A DNA stretch of 64,000 nucleotides from OFTM382 sp964448185 (GCA_964448185.1 CAYUVO010000001.1:1-64000), one strand, 5' to 3'; shown: positions 1 to 8,878, counted from the first letter of the stretch. Made by a program: numbers and translations. The notes: generated from the sequence alone by a model not told the origin.

Positions 1-285
1 TCGCGTTCGGCTCTGATCTGTACCCGAATGACCGCCTCGCCCAGGCCCGCGTTCCTCAAAGACCGCATCACCAGCGGCGGCGGCCACCTCTCCAACCAAC
101 AAACCGCCGACATCGTTCAGCAGATCGCGCCCCGAGAACACGTCGTGCTCCTGCACCTCTCACGCGAATGCAACACGACAGAGCTCGCACGCGAGGGACA
201 CGCCGATCGCCCCTATGCGTTGAGCGTTTCTGACCAGTTCGTGCCCACCGGCTGGATCAATGTACAGTCTCCTACCGCCCCATGA
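1..285 (+). CDS. MBL-fold metallo-hydrolase, C-terminal part (5' end outside the window)
   Basis: This is the last ~94 codons of a gene that begins before the window. The readable end has FLKDRI, then GHLSNQQTADIV, then HVVLLHLSRECNTTELA. In YycJ/WalJ-type metallo-beta-lactamase-fold hydrolases these C-terminal segments follow the metal-binding core: a Lys-rich turn, the GHLSN helix start and the HLSxxNN motif whose His is a late metal ligand. The metal-binding HxHxDH core would lie upstream and is not visible. The stop overlaps the start of the next gene by 4 bases, so the two are probably co-transcribed. The exact substrate is unknown. The first ~50 bases are open in two frames, so the reading there is less certain. 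Confidence 0.7.
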   Translation, partial: SRSALICTRMTASPRPAFLKDRITSGGGHLSNQQTADIVQQIAPREHVVLLHLSRECNTTELAREGHADRPYALSVSDQFVPTGWINVQSPTAP

Positions 286-1070
286 CAGCCTCACCAGCAC
301 CGATTGCTGCGCCGCCTGCCAAAGCCACTACCCGAAGCGGCTGGTCACTGGTCCGCGCGATCCTCGGGCTGCGCACACGCACCCGAATCGGACCGGCGAC
401 CTACATCGAACGCGACACCAAGCCGCTGGCGTCCGCCCTCGCAGCAGGTTCCACCAAGCTCTACGACGTGGACTTCGACAACGCCCCGCCGATGCGCATC
501 CGTGTCTCGTCGAGCCGCCCCTATCCCGATCTCACCGGCCCCGCATCGTTCGAGCCCTATCTCATCCTCGCAGAGCAGGTCACGCCCGGCCAGCGCGTTC
601 TCGACACCACCTGTGGCAGCGGTGCCGGCGCCGCCTGGCTCGCGCACCGTGTCGGCCCCTCGGGCGGCGTCGTCGCACTCGACCCGGATCACGAGTTCAT
701 CCGCTTTGCACGCAGGCGCTACCGCGCCGATCATCTCGGCTACGAACTGGGCAGCACCGAAACCCTCGCGGGCGAACTCGACCACTCGTTCCACGCCGTC
801 ATCATCCGCGCCCTGCCTTCGCCGCACTTGCCGCTCGATCCAAAGGCGCTCGCCGAGTGCTGGCGTGTCACCGCTCGCGCGGGCATCCTCGCCGTGCTCC
901 TGCCCCCGGGCGATGAGTCCCGTCCAGAATCACTGACCTCTATCGAATCCGCCAAGCTGCTCAAGGCATTGCCCGACCCCGCACGCCCCTCACGCCTCGA
1001 ACGCCACGCACCCGTCGCCCGCGACCTCGCAGCCCTTCTCCTGCGCAGACCTCCCCAAAACAAGCAATAA
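282..1070 (+). CDS. Class I SAM-dependent methyltransferase
   Basis: A 262-residue protein with a Rossmann methyltransferase core. Motif I reads VLDTTCGSGAGAAWLA (residues ~110-125), followed by VVALDPDHEFIRFARRR, whose acidic residue after the second strand should bind the ribose of SAM. The motif IV region is HAVIIRALPSPHLPL. The first ~95 residues form an extension containing YIERDTKP and YDVDFDNAPPMRIRV that I do not recognise. The ATG overlaps the preceding stop by 4 bases and the next gene starts 10 bases after its stop, so it lies in an operon-like run. The methyl acceptor cannot be predicted from sequence. The neighbouring glycosyltransferase-like genes allow, but do not prove, a role in glycan modification. 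Confidence 0.75.
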   Translation: MTASPAPIAAPPAKATTRSGWSLVRAILGLRTRTRIGPATYIERDTKPLASALAAGSTKLYDVDFDNAPPMRIRVSSSRPYPDLTGPASFEPYLILAEQVTPGQRVLDTTCGSGAGAAWLAHRVGPSGGVVALDPDHEFIRFARRRYRADHLGYELGSTETLAGELDHSFHAVIIRALPSPHLPLDPKALAECWRVTARAGILAVLLPPGDESRPESLTSIESAKLLKALPDPARPSRLERHAPVARDLAALLLRRPPQNKQ

Positions 1071-1080
1071 TCTCTTCGCA

Positions 1081-1992
1081 ATGACCGCGCCAAACCAGCC
1101 ACCTACCGCGAGCCCCGACTGCCTCAAGCCCGACGCCAACCACCCCTGGCGTTCAGTGAGCCTGTGCATCTCTGGCTTCGGCGGCAGGCTTGGACCCATG
1201 CGACGCGTCCTGCTCGACTGGTTCGACTTCCTCGGCGGCCGACCGGGTGAAGTCGTCTACATCGACGGCGGATCAAACCTCAACACCCGGCGCTCGCTCA
1301 CACACATGCTCGATGCCGGCTTGATCGATCGCCTCGAACTCCTTCATCCAAGCCACTGGGAAAACCACCCCCACCGCTGCTACATCCAGGAACACCAGGC
1401 GGGCCGCCTCGCGAGCCTCGACTACCTCTGCTTCGTCAAGCTCGACACGCTGAGTCTGCGCACCTCCCGCCCGCTGTGGCTCAACGACGCCTTCACACTG
1501 CTCGAAGATCCAAACGTTTTCGCCATCACCAACTCACATCTTGTTGATCCCATGACACCAAGCGTTCAGCACCCGGGCTTGCTCGAAGGCGACTTCGCGA
1601 GCCTCAACTTCTCTCTTATGAAACGCTCCGCATTCGAGGCTGCGATGGAGTCACAAGTCGGCGAACTGCTCGCCAGTAGGTTCAAAGAAGACCTGCCCAC
1701 CGACCTCGGCGCAGACGAGGGCTATGAACGAGCGCTCGTCGAGTGGGCATGGCGTGCGCACTGCCGCGCGTTCGGGCGCAAGACCCTCGCCTGGCCCGAG
1801 AGCCGCGAATGGATGATCTTCCACATGAACAAGCACGGCTCAAAGCTCATGAAATACCGCGCCGCGATGCGAAGGTTCAACAACGTCGAACCGTTCTTCG
1901 ATCTTCCCAAAGCGCTCTATCGCCCACCGATCGGGGGCCTTGGCGCCCTAGGGCGAAAGCTCGAAGGCGCTGTGCGTTCGCTCCGCAAATAA
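1081..1992 (+). CDS. Putative GT-A-like glycosyltransferase or glycan-related protein
   Basis: A 303-residue soluble protein that I do not recognise firmly. It begins with a strand-like segment SVSLCISGFGGR, then GEVVYIDGGSNLNTR, and in the middle has LDYLCFVKLDTLSLR followed by WLNDAFTLLEDPNVFAITNSH. The arrangement of nucleotide-sugar-like strands followed by an acidic KLDTL turn and a later ADEGYE acidic stretch resembles GT-A fold glycosyltransferases, and the two genes downstream are clear family 2 glycosyltransferases. No canonical DxD is visible, so the assignment is inference from layout and context. There are no transmembrane segments or signal peptide. The gene follows the methyltransferase closely on the same strand and faces the minus-strand glycosyltransferase pair. 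Confidence 0.45.
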   Translation: MTAPNQPPTASPDCLKPDANHPWRSVSLCISGFGGRLGPMRRVLLDWFDFLGGRPGEVVYIDGGSNLNTRRSLTHMLDAGLIDRLELLHPSHWENHPHRCYIQEHQAGRLASLDYLCFVKLDTLSLRTSRPLWLNDAFTLLEDPNVFAITNSHLVDPMTPSVQHPGLLEGDFASLNFSLMKRSAFEAAMESQVGELLASRFKEDLPTDLGADEGYERALVEWAWRAHCRAFGRKTLAWPESREWMIFHMNKHGSKLMKYRAAMRRFNNVEPFFDLPKALYRPPIGGLGALGRKLEGAVRSLRK

Positions 1993-2075
1993 CTCCCCCC
2001 CCCTCCCCACGCTTCCGCGTAGGGCTCGAACAGCAATCCTCTGCGCGACAAACCCCGTCCGCGAGGAAGGGAAAC

Positions 2076-3026
2076 TCATGATTCTTCATCCCGCAAGCGA
2101 GCCGCAAGCTCTCGCCAGCCTTCCATCTTGCCGCGACGTTCTGCCACTCGCACCCGCCGCCGCGAGTTCCATGTGAACAAGAGCGTCTTGAGATACAGCC
2201 TCTGTGCGCGCGCCGCGTGTTGTTCTGCTTCTTCCGCATTCGCCACGCTGCCCGCAACCCATTGCAGCGCCGGCTCGCCTCGACAAATCGCACCACGCAA
2301 CTTGGCAAGATACTCAGCCGTCTGCCTGTGCGCATAGATCACATGCTGCATCGAAGCGCTCGGCTCGTACACCACGCTCCACCCCGCCTCACGAATCCGG
2401 ATGCACACCTCGGCGTCCTCTGCGCCGCACTCAAGATGATCACCTGTTCGGCTCTCGAGCTTGACCCCGTCGAGCCACCCGCTGTCCTCCATCGCGCTGC
2501 GCCGAACACCGAGCGAAGCGCCCATCAAAAACGCACCCGCATCTTCGAGCGTGATCGTCTCGCTGCCCATGCCCTGATCCCCCAGACTCCGGCGGTACAC
2601 CGCAGCTATCCGTGTGGGCTCGCCGATCGTGCCGTCCGTGTTGCGCCACTGATTGCGCACAGGACCACCCACGATCCCCGCGCGGTCATCTGATTCCAAC
2701 GCCGTCAGCAAACCCGCTGCCCAGCCTTCATCCGGCAAGCAATCATCATCGAGCATCAGCACCATCGCCTCATTGGTGCGAGCAAAGAGTGTCCGCATCG
2801 CACGGGTCTTGCCGGGGACGGGCTCGCTCATCAGCTCGATCCGCAAGCCATTGGCGAGCACGCTGTGCGCACGCACCACGTCCGCTGTGTCATCTGTCGA
2901 TGCGTTGTCCACCACCACCACCCGCGTGATCGCCGTTCCAGAAAGATCCATCGAACCTAACGCCTCGAACGTCTCGGGCAATCGCTCCGCGCCATTATGC
3001 GTACACAGCCCGATGCACGCGCTCAT
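2076..3026 (-). CDS. Glycosyltransferase family 2
   Basis: A 316-residue GT-A glycosyltransferase. It opens with MSACIGLCTHNGAERL, then VVVVDNASTDDTADVV, typical of family 2 nucleotide-sugar binding. The metal-binding acidic cluster is VLMLDDDCLPDEGW, and the acceptor-side region is DHLECGAEDAEVCIRIREAGW, matching the ED catalytic-base motif. The start at 3026 is chosen because its ATG overlaps the stop of the upstream gene in an ATGA junction and because family members start just before the CTHNG strand; the longer open frame adds 28 residues without similarity. It is translationally coupled to the next glycosyltransferase. The donor and acceptor sugars cannot be inferred. Confidence 0.88.
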   Translation of the reverse strand: MSACIGLCTHNGAERLPETFEALGSMDLSGTAITRVVVVDNASTDDTADVVRAHSVLANGLRIELMSEPVPGKTRAMRTLFARTNEAMVLMLDDDCLPDEGWAAGLLTALESDDRAGIVGGPVRNQWRNTDGTIGEPTRIAAVYRRSLGDQGMGSETITLEDAGAFLMGASLGVRRSAMEDSGWLDGVKLESRTGDHLECGAEDAEVCIRIREAGWSVVYEPSASMQHVIYAHRQTAEYLAKLRGAICRGEPALQWVAGSVANAEEAEQHAARAQRLYLKTLLFTWNSRRRVRVAERRGKMEGWRELAARLRDEES

Positions 3027-3967
3027 GATCCGCTCCCCGCATGGAACAACCGCTGCCGCAGCAACCTTGCGCGTGTCTTCATCGGCACCTTCCAGTGTCG
3101 GCGTGCGCACGCTGCGAGCAGCTCATCTGCACTTGTTGTTTCTCCCCGGGCTTTAGCTATCTGGTTGACGAGCCAGAGCGTCGCCTCTCGCCACTGCGCC
3201 TCGTGGCTGCTCTCATAGTGCCGATCCATCAGCACCAGGTGATCCCGCACCCGCCGCGAAAAATACTCGCTGCTGCACAAGTTGTGCGCATCCTTCTCGT
3301 GCATGCTCACACGCAATGCAATCTCGCTGCACACCCCGATCGGGCCGTGCGCACAGCATCGCCGAAGAAAGTCGCGGTCCTCGCCGTGCCAGAGATCGGG
3401 ATCAAACCGCACCCCCCCCGCCCCCCCCACCCCTGCGCGCAACGCCGGACCAGCAACCAAACACCCCGAAGCTCCGAACAACCCGATCGGCGTGAAGACG
3501 TCAGAGCAATCGGGCAGCGCCGCATCCGCCCAAGCTGCAGGCACCGGGCGGAGTTCTGTGCGCCCATCAGCCGCCCACACATGCTCGCGACCAGAGACCA
3601 CCGCCGAGGCACCCAGACGACCTGCAAGCTGCAAGATCGCAGGGACGCTCGAAGCGATCAGTTCGTCGTCGTCATCGAGCATCAGTACCGCGTCGGCACT
3701 CTCTCGATGAGCTGCATCGAGCCCGGCATTGCGTGCAGCCGACGGGCCCGAGTTCGCCTGAACCAACACCTCGACCCGCTCGTCTGCGAGCAACTTATTG
3801 AGCCGATCGCAACTCATATCAACGCCCAACGGCTCCTCCGAGCCATCGTCCACCACCCACACCCGCTCGACAAGATCACACGCCAGCACGCTTGCGATCG
3901 CCCGGCTGAGCCGATCGGCCGGGGCGTTGTGCGTCGGGATCACCGCGTGGAGCCTCATCGCTCCCAC
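3023..3967 (-). CDS. Glycosyltransferase family 2
   Basis: A 314-residue GT-A enzyme, first gene of a two-gene minus-strand operon. The N-terminus reads MRLHAVIPTHNAPADRLSRA, with RVWVVDDGSEEPLG as the second conserved segment and AVLMLDDDDELIASS as the metal-binding cluster. A later WHGEDRDFLRRC segment corresponds to the catalytic acidic motif. Translation may begin at the Met three residues inside the open frame, since family members begin directly before the VIPTHN strand. It overlaps the following glycosyltransferase by 4 bases. Together with the divergent unknown gene at 1081-1992 it suggests a small glycan assembly locus, but no flippase or polymerase is visible. Confidence 0.87.
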   Translation of the reverse strand: MGAMRLHAVIPTHNAPADRLSRAIASVLACDLVERVWVVDDGSEEPLGVDMSCDRLNKLLADERVEVLVQANSGPSAARNAGLDAAHRESADAVLMLDDDDELIASSVPAILQLAGRLGASAVVSGREHVWAADGRTELRPVPAAWADAALPDCSDVFTPIGLFGASGCLVAGPALRAGVGGAGGVRFDPDLWHGEDRDFLRRCCAHGPIGVCSEIALRVSMHEKDAHNLCSSEYFSRRVRDHLVLMDRHYESSHEAQWREATLWLVNQIAKARGETTSADELLAACARRHWKVPMKTRARLLRQRLFHAGSGS

Positions 3968-4041
3968 TCTAGCTCCGCGTCGGTTCTCCCCGCGATTCCC
4001 AGCACTTTGCCTGCCAATCTTGGTCTATCCTCTTTATACAT

Positions 4042-4560
4042 ATGACCCCACCCCCCCCACCATCCCCCACGCCACAAGACTCCTCCCATACCCCCGGCGA
4101 CCACACCCTCGGCGAATCCCAACTCCGCGAAGACTCCGCGCCCGGATTCCCATCGCGGACCACCGCGGACCCCAAGATCACTCGCCAGTTCGCCATCGAC
4201 TCGGCAAGACTCTGCCGCGACGACAAATGCACCCATGTCTTGCTGCTTGATGTCCGCGTGCTCAGCCAGGTCACCGATTACATCATCATCGCCTCGGGCA
4301 CCAGCGAACGCCAGATGCGATCGGTCCTCGATCACATCGACGACATGGGCAAGGACGCCGGGTTCCCCGCGTTTCGGATCTCGACAGATTCCCAGGCCGA
4401 GTGGCTCCTCGCGGACTTTGTCGATGTCGTCGTCCATCTCTTCGAGCCCGAAGCACGCCGGCACTTCGACCTCGAAACCCTCTGGGGCGATGCACCCAAA
4501 GTTGAATGGGACGATCGAACGCCCGAGCAGCAGTCACCCGATGAACCCGACACCGAGTAA
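4042..4560 (+). CDS. rsfS: Ribosome silencing factor RsfS
   Basis: A 172-residue protein whose residues ~45-150 form the RsfS/Iojap domain: FAIDSARLCRDDKCTHVLLL, then VTDYIIIASGTSERQM, then AEWLLADFVDVVVHLFEP and the RRHFDLETLWGD end motif. RsfS binds ribosomal protein uL14 on the large subunit and blocks subunit joining when nutrients are low. The first ~40 residues are a Pro- and Thr-rich tail not found in most homologues, and no Shine-Dalgarno is visible before the ATG at 4042, where the sequence is TATACAT directly adjoining the ATG. A later start is therefore possible, though no internal Met precedes the domain. aroB follows 23 bases downstream. Confidence 0.9.
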   Translation: MTPPPPPSPTPQDSSHTPGDHTLGESQLREDSAPGFPSRTTADPKITRQFAIDSARLCRDDKCTHVLLLDVRVLSQVTDYIIIASGTSERQMRSVLDHIDDMGKDAGFPAFRISTDSQAEWLLADFVDVVVHLFEPEARRHFDLETLWGDAPKVEWDDRTPEQQSPDEPDTE

Positions 4561-4583
4561 GCCGAGCCCGACAAAGCCGACCC

Positions 4584-5753
4584 ATGCCCAACGCCACCGC
4601 CATCCCCGTCCGCCTCGGCGACCGCACCTACGAAGTCGCCATCGGACGTGGGCTGCTCGAACAAGCATCCGCCCGGATCGTCGATGCCCTGGGCCACATG
4701 CCCAAACGGGTGCTCATCGTCGCCGACACCGGAGCGCTGCCCCACGTTGAACGGGTGGTCCACTCGTTCGAGGCCGCCCAGGTCGAGGTGCACCGCGTCG
4801 ATCTGACCCCTCTCGAACGCAGCAAGTCGCTCGATACCTTTGGGGTTGTGCTTGGCGCGTGTGCTGGAGCGGGCCTCGAACGCTCCGATCCGATCATCGC
4901 TGTGGGCGGCGGGATCGTGGGCGACATCGCCGGGTTCGCAGCCTCGGCCTACCGCCGGGGGGTGCCGAGCATTCTCTGTCCCACCACCCTGCTCTCGATG
5001 GTCGATGCCTCAGTGGGCGGCAAGACCGGGGTCAACCTGCTCGACCCCGAGGGCAGGCTCCTCAAAAACATGGCGGGCACGTTCCATCAGCCCTCGCTCG
5101 TGCTCGCCGATCTTGATTCCCTCTCGACCCTGAGCGAACGCCACCGCCGAAGCGGGCTCGCCGAGTGCGTCAAGCACGCCATGCTCTCCGCCGATCACGC
5201 CGACCCGGGAGCCCTCGATTGGATCAGCACCAACCGCCAGAACATCGCTGATCTCGAACCCGAGACCATCGAAACACTCGTGACCCGATCCGTGCGCCTC
5301 AAGGCAAGTGTCGTCGAATGTGACGAACGGGAGATGGCCTCCGCAGCCACCATCACCGGCAGAGCCACGCTCAATCTGGGGCACACCTTCGCGCACGCGA
5401 TGGAAACCATCGAAAATCTTTCGCCCACCAATCAACCCTCTCAGGCTCCACTCCAGCACGGCGAAGCCGTCGCCCTCGGACTGATCGCAGCGTGCGCCAC
5501 CGCTGAGGCTGCGGGCCTGTGCAAAAGTTCCTACAGCGAGTCCATCTCAGAGCTGCTCGGCTCGCTCGGATTGCCCACCACCATCGCTAACCTCCCGGAT
5601 GACAACGAACTGCGTACGCGGATGCAAGCGGACAAAAAGGTGACCAATGGGCGGTTACGCCTAGTTCTCCCGATCGCCATCGGCAGCGTCCGACTCGTTG
5701 ATGATTGCCCGCCCGAAGCCATCACCGCGGGCTGGCAGGCCATCCGAGCCTGA
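4584..5753 (+). CDS. aroB: 3-dehydroquinate synthase
   Basis: A 389-residue homologue of AroB, which converts DAHP to 3-dehydroquinate in the second step of the shikimate pathway, using NAD and a divalent metal. The NAD-binding turn is GGGIVGDIAGFAAS, followed by PTTLLSMVDASVGGKTGVN, the most diagnostic stretch. Metal and substrate ligands appear in SGLAECVKHAML and in LGHTFAHAMETIEN. The C-terminal KKVTNGRLRLVLP is also typical. The length is normal for the family, with a Ser- and Pro-rich insertion after the LGHTFAH motif. It is probably cotranscribed with rsfS. The other shikimate gene in this window, aroC, is 37 kb away. Confidence 0.96.
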   Translation: MPNATAIPVRLGDRTYEVAIGRGLLEQASARIVDALGHMPKRVLIVADTGALPHVERVVHSFEAAQVEVHRVDLTPLERSKSLDTFGVVLGACAGAGLERSDPIIAVGGGIVGDIAGFAASAYRRGVPSILCPTTLLSMVDASVGGKTGVNLLDPEGRLLKNMAGTFHQPSLVLADLDSLSTLSERHRRSGLAECVKHAMLSADHADPGALDWISTNRQNIADLEPETIETLVTRSVRLKASVVECDEREMASAATITGRATLNLGHTFAHAMETIENLSPTNQPSQAPLQHGEAVALGLIAACATAEAAGLCKSSYSESISELLGSLGLPTTIANLPDDNELRTRMQADKKVTNGRLRLVLPIAIGSVRLVDDCPPEAITAGWQAIRA

Positions 5754-5898
5754 GGCATTTGGGCCCCATCCCTCGCTGAGCAAAACCACCCAAAGCGGCC
5801 ACGAGGACGCTCTGGAGCCGATCATCATTCAAGCTTTTGATTGATATAACCCGATAACACACGCCACTGGGGTGGGAGGTCCTTCTAAGGGCAATACC

Positions 5899-7302
5899 AT
5901 GCGGACGCTGGCGGTCATCAATCAAAAAGGCGGATGTGGGAAGACCACCACATCGATCAATCTCGCTGCGGTTCTTGCCAAGGCAGGCCAGCGCACACTG
6001 CTGGTCGATCTCGATCCGCAGTCGCACTGTGCCGCCGGGCTCGGTGTCCCCGAAGCCAGGATGGATCTGGACATCGGCGATGCCATGCGGTCGGATGAAC
6101 CGGTCGATCCCGAGCGTTTGCTCTGGCCTGTGTCGCGCTGCCTTGATCTTGCCCCGAGCCGAATGAACCTCGCGGGGCTCGAAGCCATCGGCGGCGGACT
6201 CCTCGATAAACCCGACAAAGAACACCGTTTAGGCCGAGTCCTTCAGGCTCTCGCGCCACGCTTTGATGTCTGCCTGATCGACTGCTCGCCTTCGATCGGC
6301 CTGCTCACCTTCAATGCGCTCGTCGCCTGCGATGCAGCGCTGGTCCCCGTAGAAACCTCGTTTTTCTCGCTCCAAGGGGCCACCAAGCAACTCTCGACCG
6401 TGCGGTCGCTGTCTCGCCGGATGAACCGCGAGCCCAAAGTCTGGCTCGTGCCCACGCTGCACGACACCGACAGCTCGCTCTGCGAAGACCTGCTCGATGA
6501 GCTTCGCCGACGCTTTGGGTCAAAGGTCATCCCGGCGGTCATCCGTCGCGATCAGTCCCTCAAAGAAGCAGCGAGCTTCGGCCAACCCGTGGGCGAATAC
6601 GACGCCGAATCCAAGGGCGCTCAGGACTATCAAGCCCTCGGCGACTGGGTCCTCGCTCAGCTTCCCTCTCTAGGCAGCGGCGAAGCCACCGACCTCGTCG
6701 AACCCTTGCCCGGACAAGCGGTTATCCGCACGGATTCTCAAACTCGCACGGACACCCGCGAAGGGCTCACCCGACGTGTGATCGACAAAACAAGCGTTCA
6801 ACTCGACGCCATGCACGACCGCGCCAAGGCGTTGGCGAACAAAATCGCTGAACGTGCCAAGACCTCGGCATCATCCCACCTGCCCGATTTCGGCGAGCTC
6901 AAGCCCTCGCAAACGCTCGACTCTGACAACGCCAAGCGTCTCTTCGGCGCTCGGCACACCACCAGCGGCGTGCTGTTCGTTCAGCCCCTCGCGCTGGGCA
7001 ACAAAGTCGCGATCGTCGGCGAGTTCAACAACTGGCAGCCCAGCGAGCTCAACCGCAACGAATCCATGGGTGTCTATGAGCTGTGCGTCAAGCTCGGGCC
7101 CGGCGAACACCGGTACCGGCTCGACGTCGACGGGCACCGCTTGGCCGATCCGTACAACTCCGAATGGCAGCTCGACGATCAGGGCCATCCCAACAGCGTC
7201 ATCCGCGTGCTGCCGTCCGCCTCACCATCACCCGCGACCATTTCTGCCCCCACCACCGCCCCTGCCGGGCACACCAGTTCAACCACCGTGACCTCTGGCT
7301 AA
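5899..7302 (+). CDS. ParA/MinD-type ATPase fused to a C-terminal CBM48 (AMPK-type glycogen-binding) domain
   Basis: A 467-residue two-part protein. Residues 1-~255 are a ParA ATPase: deviant Walker A KGGCGKTTTSINLA, Walker A' LLVDLDPQSH, and Walker B VCLIDCSPSIG, followed by the QGATKQLSTV helix. Residues ~255-355 are a linker rich in charged residues. Residues ~355-440 form an E-set/CBM48 domain: VAIVGEFNNWQPSELN, MGVYELCVKLGPGEHRYR and LDVDGHRLADPYN, the pattern of glycogen-binding domains of AMPK-beta and branching enzymes. The tail is Ser/Thr/Pro-rich. Start 5899 is preferred over a GTG at 5872 because AAGG lies 8 bases upstream and ParA proteins begin just before VINQKGG. No ParB gene is adjacent. 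The fusion is unusual; a role in positioning a polysaccharide-bound cargo is speculation. Confidence 0.88.
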   Translation: MRTLAVINQKGGCGKTTTSINLAAVLAKAGQRTLLVDLDPQSHCAAGLGVPEARMDLDIGDAMRSDEPVDPERLLWPVSRCLDLAPSRMNLAGLEAIGGGLLDKPDKEHRLGRVLQALAPRFDVCLIDCSPSIGLLTFNALVACDAALVPVETSFFSLQGATKQLSTVRSLSRRMNREPKVWLVPTLHDTDSSLCEDLLDELRRRFGSKVIPAVIRRDQSLKEAASFGQPVGEYDAESKGAQDYQALGDWVLAQLPSLGSGEATDLVEPLPGQAVIRTDSQTRTDTREGLTRRVIDKTSVQLDAMHDRAKALANKIAERAKTSASSHLPDFGELKPSQTLDSDNAKRLFGARHTTSGVLFVQPLALGNKVAIVGEFNNWQPSELNRNESMGVYELCVKLGPGEHRYRLDVDGHRLADPYNSEWQLDDQGHPNSVIRVLPSASPSPATISAPTTAPAGHTSSTTVTSG

Positions 7303-7396
7303 CCGATCCTGATTCGCTCGTGCATCTTCAATGCACCGCACAATTCAGCCACTCTCGCCCGATGCGTGCATCTCGGGCCGAAGAGGAACGCCTCCC

Positions 7397-8878
7397 ATGG
7401 ACCCCTCGTTCAAACCCGCACGCAACAAGAAGACAACGACTCCACCAACTGCATTCGATGGAAGCACAACTGCTGCCCATGCCGAGCCGAGCCATTGGGC
7501 AGCGTGTGACGAGCCCGACGAGGCCATGGTCGATTCGCTCGCGGATCTGTTCTTGGGTGGCGGGCTGCTCTCTCCCGAACTCCCGGCTCCGAGAAAGCTC
7601 AAAGAAGGTTCGCCGCAACTGCGTCTGATCAGCCCCGAACTGCAATGGGACGGAGGCACCGAGCAACCCGAGCACCACACCATCACCGATTTGCCGGGCT
7701 ACGCCCAGCACGCCACCATCGAAGCGGTGATCTTGGGACATCTCCCGGTGATTGCGCCCGCGTGGGGCTTGCAGTATGCCGGGCATCGCGCTCGGGAGCT
7801 GGGCGAACCCGTGGCGCTCGTTCGGCTCGATGCGGGCGCAGTGAGCGTCGAGCTGATTGCTCCGCCCTCGATGTCACCCATCGGGCCACAACCGACGTTT
7901 GATTCGCTCGCCGATGCGGTCCACCACGCTGCCAATCGTGCGCGGATCTGGATCGTTCGCGCTGACGAAGCGGCGCAAAGGTCTCTGGCCGCTTCGAGCG
8001 ATCTCGACACGATCACCGTGCTCACCGGCGCCGATGAAGCAGCCATCGTCTCGTGCTACAGCACGCTCAAGTCAATCTCGAACGACCTCAACGCCTCGAT
8101 CGGTGACGACGAAACCGCCCCGGCTCTGGGAGTCGGGATCATGGGCGCGACCGCCGAGCGCGCACAACGTGCAGCCCACAAGCTCAACAAGGCTGCCAAC
8201 ACCTTCCTCGGGCACGATCATCTCAACACGGCGCTGCTGCCGCGCATGACCACGACCCACGCGGTCGCCGTCTTCCGTGGGACGTGCCAGGATCCTGCGC
8301 CTGTCTTCATCGCGTCCATCCGAGACGCGCTCGAGATCGCCCAGCCGGTGAGTCTCGAATACATCGAACGCCCGAACGAACGCCTACCTGAGTTGCCCGT
8401 TGAACCCGTCGTTGAACCGCGCACGAAACAAGTCGATCCACTCCTCGAGCAGCAGCAACAAGTCGTCTTCGACGACCGCTGGGACGACGAGCATCTGCCC
8501 GCCGACCCCGATGCGAGCGAACTCAACCCCGCCATGCTCCTTGAGGGGTACACCGAGTTGGACTTCGAGTGTCCCGCAGCTCCCAGCGTGGACCTCGCGA
8601 TCGACGCCCAAGGCAGGCTCCAGCTCATCGCCATGGATTCCGACGAATCAGATATCGTCAGCCAGCTCACCCATGCGATGGCGTGGGCGCAATCGCACGC
8701 GAAGCTCTTACAGCGAGCCGAGCCCCGGCTGTGCGTCCCGATCCAGCCGACGCTCCACGTCTTGACGACTCGCAGCCAACTCGTCCGAACACTCATGGAC
8801 ACCGACATCAAGATCCACCTGATGGCGCACGCCTCGACCGCGACCCGCGGCTGGGTGGTCCGTGCGCTCAACGACTGA
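7397..8878 (+). CDS. Conserved hypothetical with a degenerate MinD/FlhG-like fold, partner of the ParA fusion
   Basis: A 493-residue protein starting 94 bases after the ParA fusion on the same strand. The ATG at 7397 has an AGAGGA element 9 bases upstream and is preferred over the longer open frame. Residues ~110-310 look like the back half of a MinD/FlhG ATPase: GHLPVIAPAWGLQYA, GEPVALVRLDAG, ARIWIVRADEAAQ and DTITVLTGADEAAIVSCYST, the last matching the post-Walker B strand and helix of FlhG. I see no Walker A motif, so nucleotide binding is doubtful. A Gln/acidic linker follows (~350-400), then a second region of ~90 residues of unknown type. Context suggests that it partners the ParA protein. 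Confidence 0.6.
   Translation: MDPSFKPARNKKTTTPPTAFDGSTTAAHAEPSHWAACDEPDEAMVDSLADLFLGGGLLSPELPAPRKLKEGSPQLRLISPELQWDGGTEQPEHHTITDLPGYAQHATIEAVILGHLPVIAPAWGLQYAGHRARELGEPVALVRLDAGAVSVELIAPPSMSPIGPQPTFDSLADAVHHAANRARIWIVRADEAAQRSLAASSDLDTITVLTGADEAAIVSCYSTLKSISNDLNASIGDDETAPALGVGIMGATAERAQRAAHKLNKAANTFLGHDHLNTALLPRMTTTHAVAVFRGTCQDPAPVFIASIRDALEIAQPVSLEYIERPNERLPELPVEPVVEPRTKQVDPLLEQQQQVVFDDRWDDEHLPADPDASELNPAMLLEGYTELDFECPAAPSVDLAIDAQGRLQLIAMDSDESDIVSQLTHAMAWAQSHAKLLQRAEPRLCVPIQPTLHVLTTRSQLVRTLMDTDIKIHLMAHASTATRGWVVRALND

Noticed and set aside
1..60. Possible frameshift at the window start (a second frame reads DLYPNDRLAQA)
   Set aside because: Both frames are open; the frame used downstream joins the stop at 285, and the sequence before the window is needed to decide.
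3041..4045. 334-codon plus-strand frame over the glycosyltransferase genes
   Set aside because: Antisense to two family 2 glycosyltransferases with intact motifs.
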